Assembly (NCBI GenBank): GCA_045638265.1 | Contig: JAZUBA010000047.1 | Location: 1 to 44,269, forward strand | DNA length: 44,269 bases | Source: RGIG4140 sp045638265 | GTDB lineage: Bacteria > Pseudomonadota > Alphaproteobacteria > CAAHEQ01 > UBA3637 | Direction of reading: 5' to 3' | Shown here: positions 41,520-44,269 of the stretch, piece after piece | Position numbering within the stretch: position 1 is the first letter of the stretch | Layout: each line of letters begins with the position of its first letter | Translations under genes and position numbers: made by a program | Notes under the pieces: generated by a model | What the model saw: the letters and a program-made list of their open reading frames with translations, nothing else | The model's database searches: none | Told to the model about the DNA's origin: nothing

Positions 41520-43415
41520 TTAGCCAACACCACCGGCACGCTTTAATATAGAAACCAAATCCTGATGTCCATTATCTTTGGCGATGGATAAAGCTGTCCA
41601 ATTATGTTTTTCATCCTTACGAGCATTAACATTAACACCCGCATTAATTAATAATTGTACCATATCGGTATACCCACATTGTACCGCATTCATTAAAACA
41701 GTCCAACCCGATTTTTCTTTATCATTGACATCAGCACCCGCCTCAATCAACAATCTAACTGTTTCGGTATGACCATTTTGCGAAGCAAACATAATGGCAC
41801 TCCACCCTTCTGAATCTCTGATTGTTACATCAGCACCGGCATTTAATAATAATTTGACAACATCATTATGTCCGTTAAAAGAGGCACTCATTAAAGCAGT
41901 CCACTCTTTATTATTTTGAACGTTAATATCCGCATTCACATTCAATAATAACTCAACCGTCTCAACATTTCCAATTTGAGAAGCTAACATCAACGGCGTA
42001 CAATCATCACTGTTTTTAACGTTAATATCAGCACCGACTTTAATTAAGAAATCAACTGTTTCATTATGACCTTCCTGTGCAGCAACTAATAAAGCTGTCC
42101 AACCTTGCTTATGTTTTGCATTGACATCGGCACCGGCTTTTACCAACAAATCAATCAAACCTTCATTACCATTTTGAGCGGCAATCATTAAAGCAGTCCA
42201 ACCGTCTTTATCCGTTGCATTCACATCAATACCATTTTTGATTAACATTTCAGCAATTGGAAGATGTGCATAAGAGCCAACAAACATTAATGGCGTTGTT
42301 CCATTCTTTAAGTTATCGGATATATTAGCACCGCCTTGAATTAACAATTCAGCAATCGGAATATGACATTTTTCCAATGCGATAAGAAATGCCGACCAAC
42401 CGTTTTTGTCTTTCACGTTCACATCAGCTCCTGCCTCAATCAACAATTTAACCACATCGGTATAACCGTATTGAGAAACATTCATCAAAGCTGTCCAACC
42501 TTTTTCGTCTTTTTTATTCATATCGGCACCTGATTGAATCAACAATTTAGCTGTTTCAATTTGACCATTTTCCAAAGCCAATTTTAAAGGCGTTGCTCCT
42601 TTATTTGTTTGCGTATTCACATCAGCCCCTGCCTCAATCAATAACTTAACGAATTCACTTGAACCGTTAAAAGAAGCCTCTGTTAAAGCAGACCACCCCA
42701 TAACACTTTTAGCATTTACATCGCTTTTTGACCGAATTAAAAATTCAACCAAGTCTTTATTATTGCTTTGAAGTGCCAAAATTAAAGATGTCTGACCTGA
42801 TTCATTTTGGGCATTAATATCAGCACCTGCTTTAATCAAATGTTCCACACAAGATAAATGACCTTCACTAGCCGCCAACAACAATGCCGTCCAACCATCT
42901 TCATCTACGGCATTAACATCTACCCCCATGCGAATATACATTTCAACCATTTTGGCATAACCGGCCTGAGCGGCAAACATCAAAACAGTCTGTTCATCCT
43001 TGTTTTTAGCATGCACATTTGCACCGGCATTAATTAATGTTTGAGCCGTTATCATATGATTATTCATTGTGGCATATATCAATGCCGTACAAGACGGATA
43101 AATAATGCCAAATTCATTATCTTCCACATTTAAATCTGCATTGAATAAAATCAAAGACTTAACTGTTTCGGTATGACCATTTTTAGCTGCTAACATAATA
43201 GCAGTTGAACCAAACTCATTTTTTTGATTGACATTAGCACCGGCTTGCAACAGCAATGTTACAATTGTTGTATTACCTTTTGATGCTGCAACGATTAACG
43301 GTGTATTTCCTTCTTTGTCTTTGATATTCACATCATGTTTTTCTTGTAATAATTTTAAGACAACATTAATATCATCTGAAAATAAAGTTTCGGTTGTTTG
43401 GTTATTCATAGTCAT
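41520..43415 (-). CDS. 631-residue ankyrin-repeat protein, nearly all repeats (Ank8)
   Basis: 631 residues; GGGGGA ribosome site 5 bases before the ATG, with a second ATG two codons on. After ~10 residues an N-terminal half unit is followed by about 18 ankyrin units to the end, many ending in LLIEAGADVNxKDKxG and beginning WTALMxAAQxGH. Insertions occur only in unit 2 (EFGIIYPSC) and near the end (KDEKHN). It lacks the R-x-x-F/TP module and has no signal peptide, so it is a different subclass from Ank1-6. The consensus-like repeats and Trp at many first positions suggest a long regular solenoid for protein binding. Long ankyrin proteins are often effector-like in host-associated bacteria, but no secretion signal is visible. 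Confidence 0.9.
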   Translation of the reverse strand: MTMNNQTTETLFSDDINVVLKLLQEKHDVNIKDKEGNTPLIVAASKGNTTIVTLLLQAGANVNQKNEFGSTAIMLAAKNGHTETVKSLILFNADLNVEDNEFGIIYPSCTALIYATMNNHMITAQTLINAGANVHAKNKDEQTVLMFAAQAGYAKMVEMYIRMGVDVNAVDEDGWTALLLAASEGHLSCVEHLIKAGADINAQNESGQTSLILALQSNNKDLVEFLIRSKSDVNAKSVMGWSALTEASFNGSSEFVKLLIEAGADVNTQTNKGATPLKLALENGQIETAKLLIQSGADMNKKDEKGWTALMNVSQYGYTDVVKLLIEAGADVNVKDKNGWSAFLIALEKCHIPIAELLIQGGANISDNLKNGTTPLMFVGSYAHLPIAEMLIKNGIDVNATDKDGWTALMIAAQNGNEGLIDLLVKAGADVNAKHKQGWTALLVAAQEGHNETVDFLIKVGADINVKNSDDCTPLMLASQIGNVETVELLLNVNADINVQNNKEWTALMSASFNGHNDVVKLLLNAGADVTIRDSEGWSAIMFASQNGHTETVRLLIEAGADVNDKEKSGWTVLMNAVQCGYTDMVQLLINAGVNVNARKDEKHNWTALSIAKDNGHQDLVSILKRAGGVG

Positions 43416-43448
43416 AACATTCCCCCATATAATAGTTGATTTAAGCGC

Positions 43449-43477
43449 ATCATATCATTTTTTGAATCATTGTGCAA
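43449..43477 (-). promoter_or_regulatory. Promoter of Ank8 with a GANTC site in the spacer
   Basis: On the minus strand TTGCAC (43477-43472), 17-base spacer, TATGAT (43454-43449). A GATTC (minus strand; 43468-43464) lies inside the spacer, a target sequence for the CcrM enzyme encoded at 29650-30759. Confidence 0.65.
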
Positions 43478-43572
43478 GTTTTTTATATAAAAGAAATAAT
43501 CTTTTAAAATAGAATTATTTAAACAATTAAAACAATTAAAAATATTGAATATTTTCCTATATATGAATTATT

Positions 43573-44269
43573 TTATTTACAAACAGCCCTATACTTATTT
43601 CCTTTAGCATGAGCATAAACATTAGTATTGTGTGTATTAACAAAATATGTACGACAGGAACTATACTCAGTATTTGTCCAAGTATGGACATAACCATAAG
43701 CGCTTATTATAGCAATTAAATTGGCAGATAAATTAGAAGAATTACTTACATTTACATCAGTTGATGTATCAGCATGACAATAACCTTCTATTGCATCACA
43801 CCCATTCTGACAAAAGCTATGTGCACAACTATAATCACTCACTTCTACAAGTGTTTTTCCTAACGCCAAACAGAAATTATCGGCACTCCACCACATCATA
43901 TTCCTACTAGACATCACAAATGGCGGATTCGTTCCCGAATTTGGCGTCTTCACATCACTACTGGCATTTCGGCACTCACCACTCATATTACTCGTATCTT
44001 TTGTGCAATATGTACTGCCGTAATTCGTAATATCGCAATATTCTCCTCTGTTGCAATCAGCATTTTTATTACACGTTTCAGGCAATGTTTCACACGTTCC
44101 ATTCGTATATTTTGTATCAACTTCTGTACAATAGCATTGTATTTGCTTCCCTGTTGCCGTATCGGTGAGCGTTGTTGCCAATCCGCCTTGACCATCTTCC
44201 GATGTGTTTTCAGGACAACTCACTGTCGGTGTCGGTTCGTCTTCATCATCACTATTGCCATTGTTACCA
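43573..44269 (-). CDS. Cys-rich surface protein with C-terminal FISUMP/C-type-lectin-like domain (5' end missing)
   Basis: The frame is open across the right edge (44269), so only the C-terminal ~231 residues are seen; the GTG at 44223 is internal. An Asn/Asp/Pro-rich linker (NGNSDDEDEPTPT) leads to a Cys-rich region with about ten Cys in EGF- or knottin-like spacing (CYCTEVDTKYTNGTC, CNKNADCNRGEYC). A C-terminal domain with MMWWSADNFCLALGKTLV, YSCAHSFCQNGC, HTWTNTEYSSCRTYFVN and KYRAVCK follows. The W-(T/S)-S/N-T-E-Y and final Y-R-A-V-C pattern is that of FISUMP / C-type-lectin-fold domains common in gut bacteria. Surface or secreted location is inferred; the signal sequence would be outside the window. 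Confidence 0.7.
   Translation of the reverse strand, partial: GNNGNSDDEDEPTPTVSCPENTSEDGQGGLATTLTDTATGKQIQCYCTEVDTKYTNGTCETLPETCNKNADCNRGEYCDITNYGSTYCTKDTSNMSGECRNASSDVKTPNSGTNPPFVMSSRNMMWWSADNFCLALGKTLVEVSDYSCAHSFCQNGCDAIEGYCHADTSTDVNVSNSSNLSANLIAIISAYGYVHTWTNTEYSSCRTYFVNTHNTNVYAHAKGNKYRAVCK

Noticed and set aside
43520..43562. AT-rich palindrome AAAATATT-x-AATATTTT as terminator of the Cys-rich surface gene
   Set aside because: The loop would be one base and the stem has no G-C pairs, so a functional terminator is unlikely.
1..44269. CRISPR array, tRNA, rRNA, insertion sequence or prophage
   Set aside because: No regularly spaced direct repeats with unique spacers, no tRNA T-loop-like motifs in a cloverleaf, and no transposase, integrase or phage structural gene was recognised.

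Overview
This AT-rich window reads like a chromosomal segment of an anaerobic, probably gut-associated alphaproteobacterium. The inference rests on a CcrM-type DNA methyltransferase with its C-terminal RAMA-like region, a HydF [FeFe]-hydrogenase maturase, a prfA-prmC pair, a RodZ-like protein, and a large load of repeat proteins (ankyrin, YwqK/MORN-like, leucine-rich, and a 36-residue helical repeat resembling mTERF). The taxonomy is inference; no rRNA or tRNA gene was recognised.

Layout. 1-1991 (-): N-terminal 663 residues of a large secreted Ser/Thr/Asn-rich adhesin or autotransporter passenger, running off the left edge. 2214-6997: secreted YwqK-like protein, endonuclease I, endonuclease IV (nfo), TspO/MBR, an alpha/beta hydrolase and ComF. 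6987-13772 (-): one apparent operon with a 34-codon small ORF, ankyrin protein, HD phosphohydrolase, two more ankyrin proteins, HydF and a DXD glycosyltransferase. 13925-16311 (+): two envelope proteins of unknown function. 16415-19833 (-): two 36-residue-repeat (mTERF-like) proteins followed by an ankyrin protein. 19949-26562 (-): cytidylate-kinase-like ATPase, prepilin-type peptidase, RodZ-like, prfA, prmC and two DUF2207-like membrane proteins. 26649-28928 (-): leucine-rich-repeat protein and a repeat protein. 28988-32369 (-): HlyD-like adaptor, membrane protein, CcrM methyltransferase and OmpA-family lipoprotein. 32543-36080 (+): three tandem DUF6273-like paralogs, convergent with an HExxH metallopeptidase. 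36976-38728 (+): alkaline phosphatase and a cytosolic YwqK-like protein. 38806-41439 (+): two ankyrin genes and a third broken by one stop codon. 41520-43415 (-): a 631-residue, nearly pure ankyrin protein. 43573-44269 (-): C-terminal part of a Cys-rich surface protein.

The two most notable observations are these. First, a helical module of about 65 residues (R-x-x-F near its start, T-P near its end) occurs at the N-terminus of six ankyrin proteins scattered over 30 kb and also at the C-terminus of all three DUF6273-like proteins, tying otherwise unrelated families into one apparent system. Second, two neighbouring proteins are built of near-perfect 36-residue helical repeats resembling the eukaryotic organellar mTERF fold; they share a conserved C-terminal domain and are co-transcribed with one of the module-bearing ankyrin proteins. 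Sigma70-like promoters and hairpin terminators delimit many of the units.
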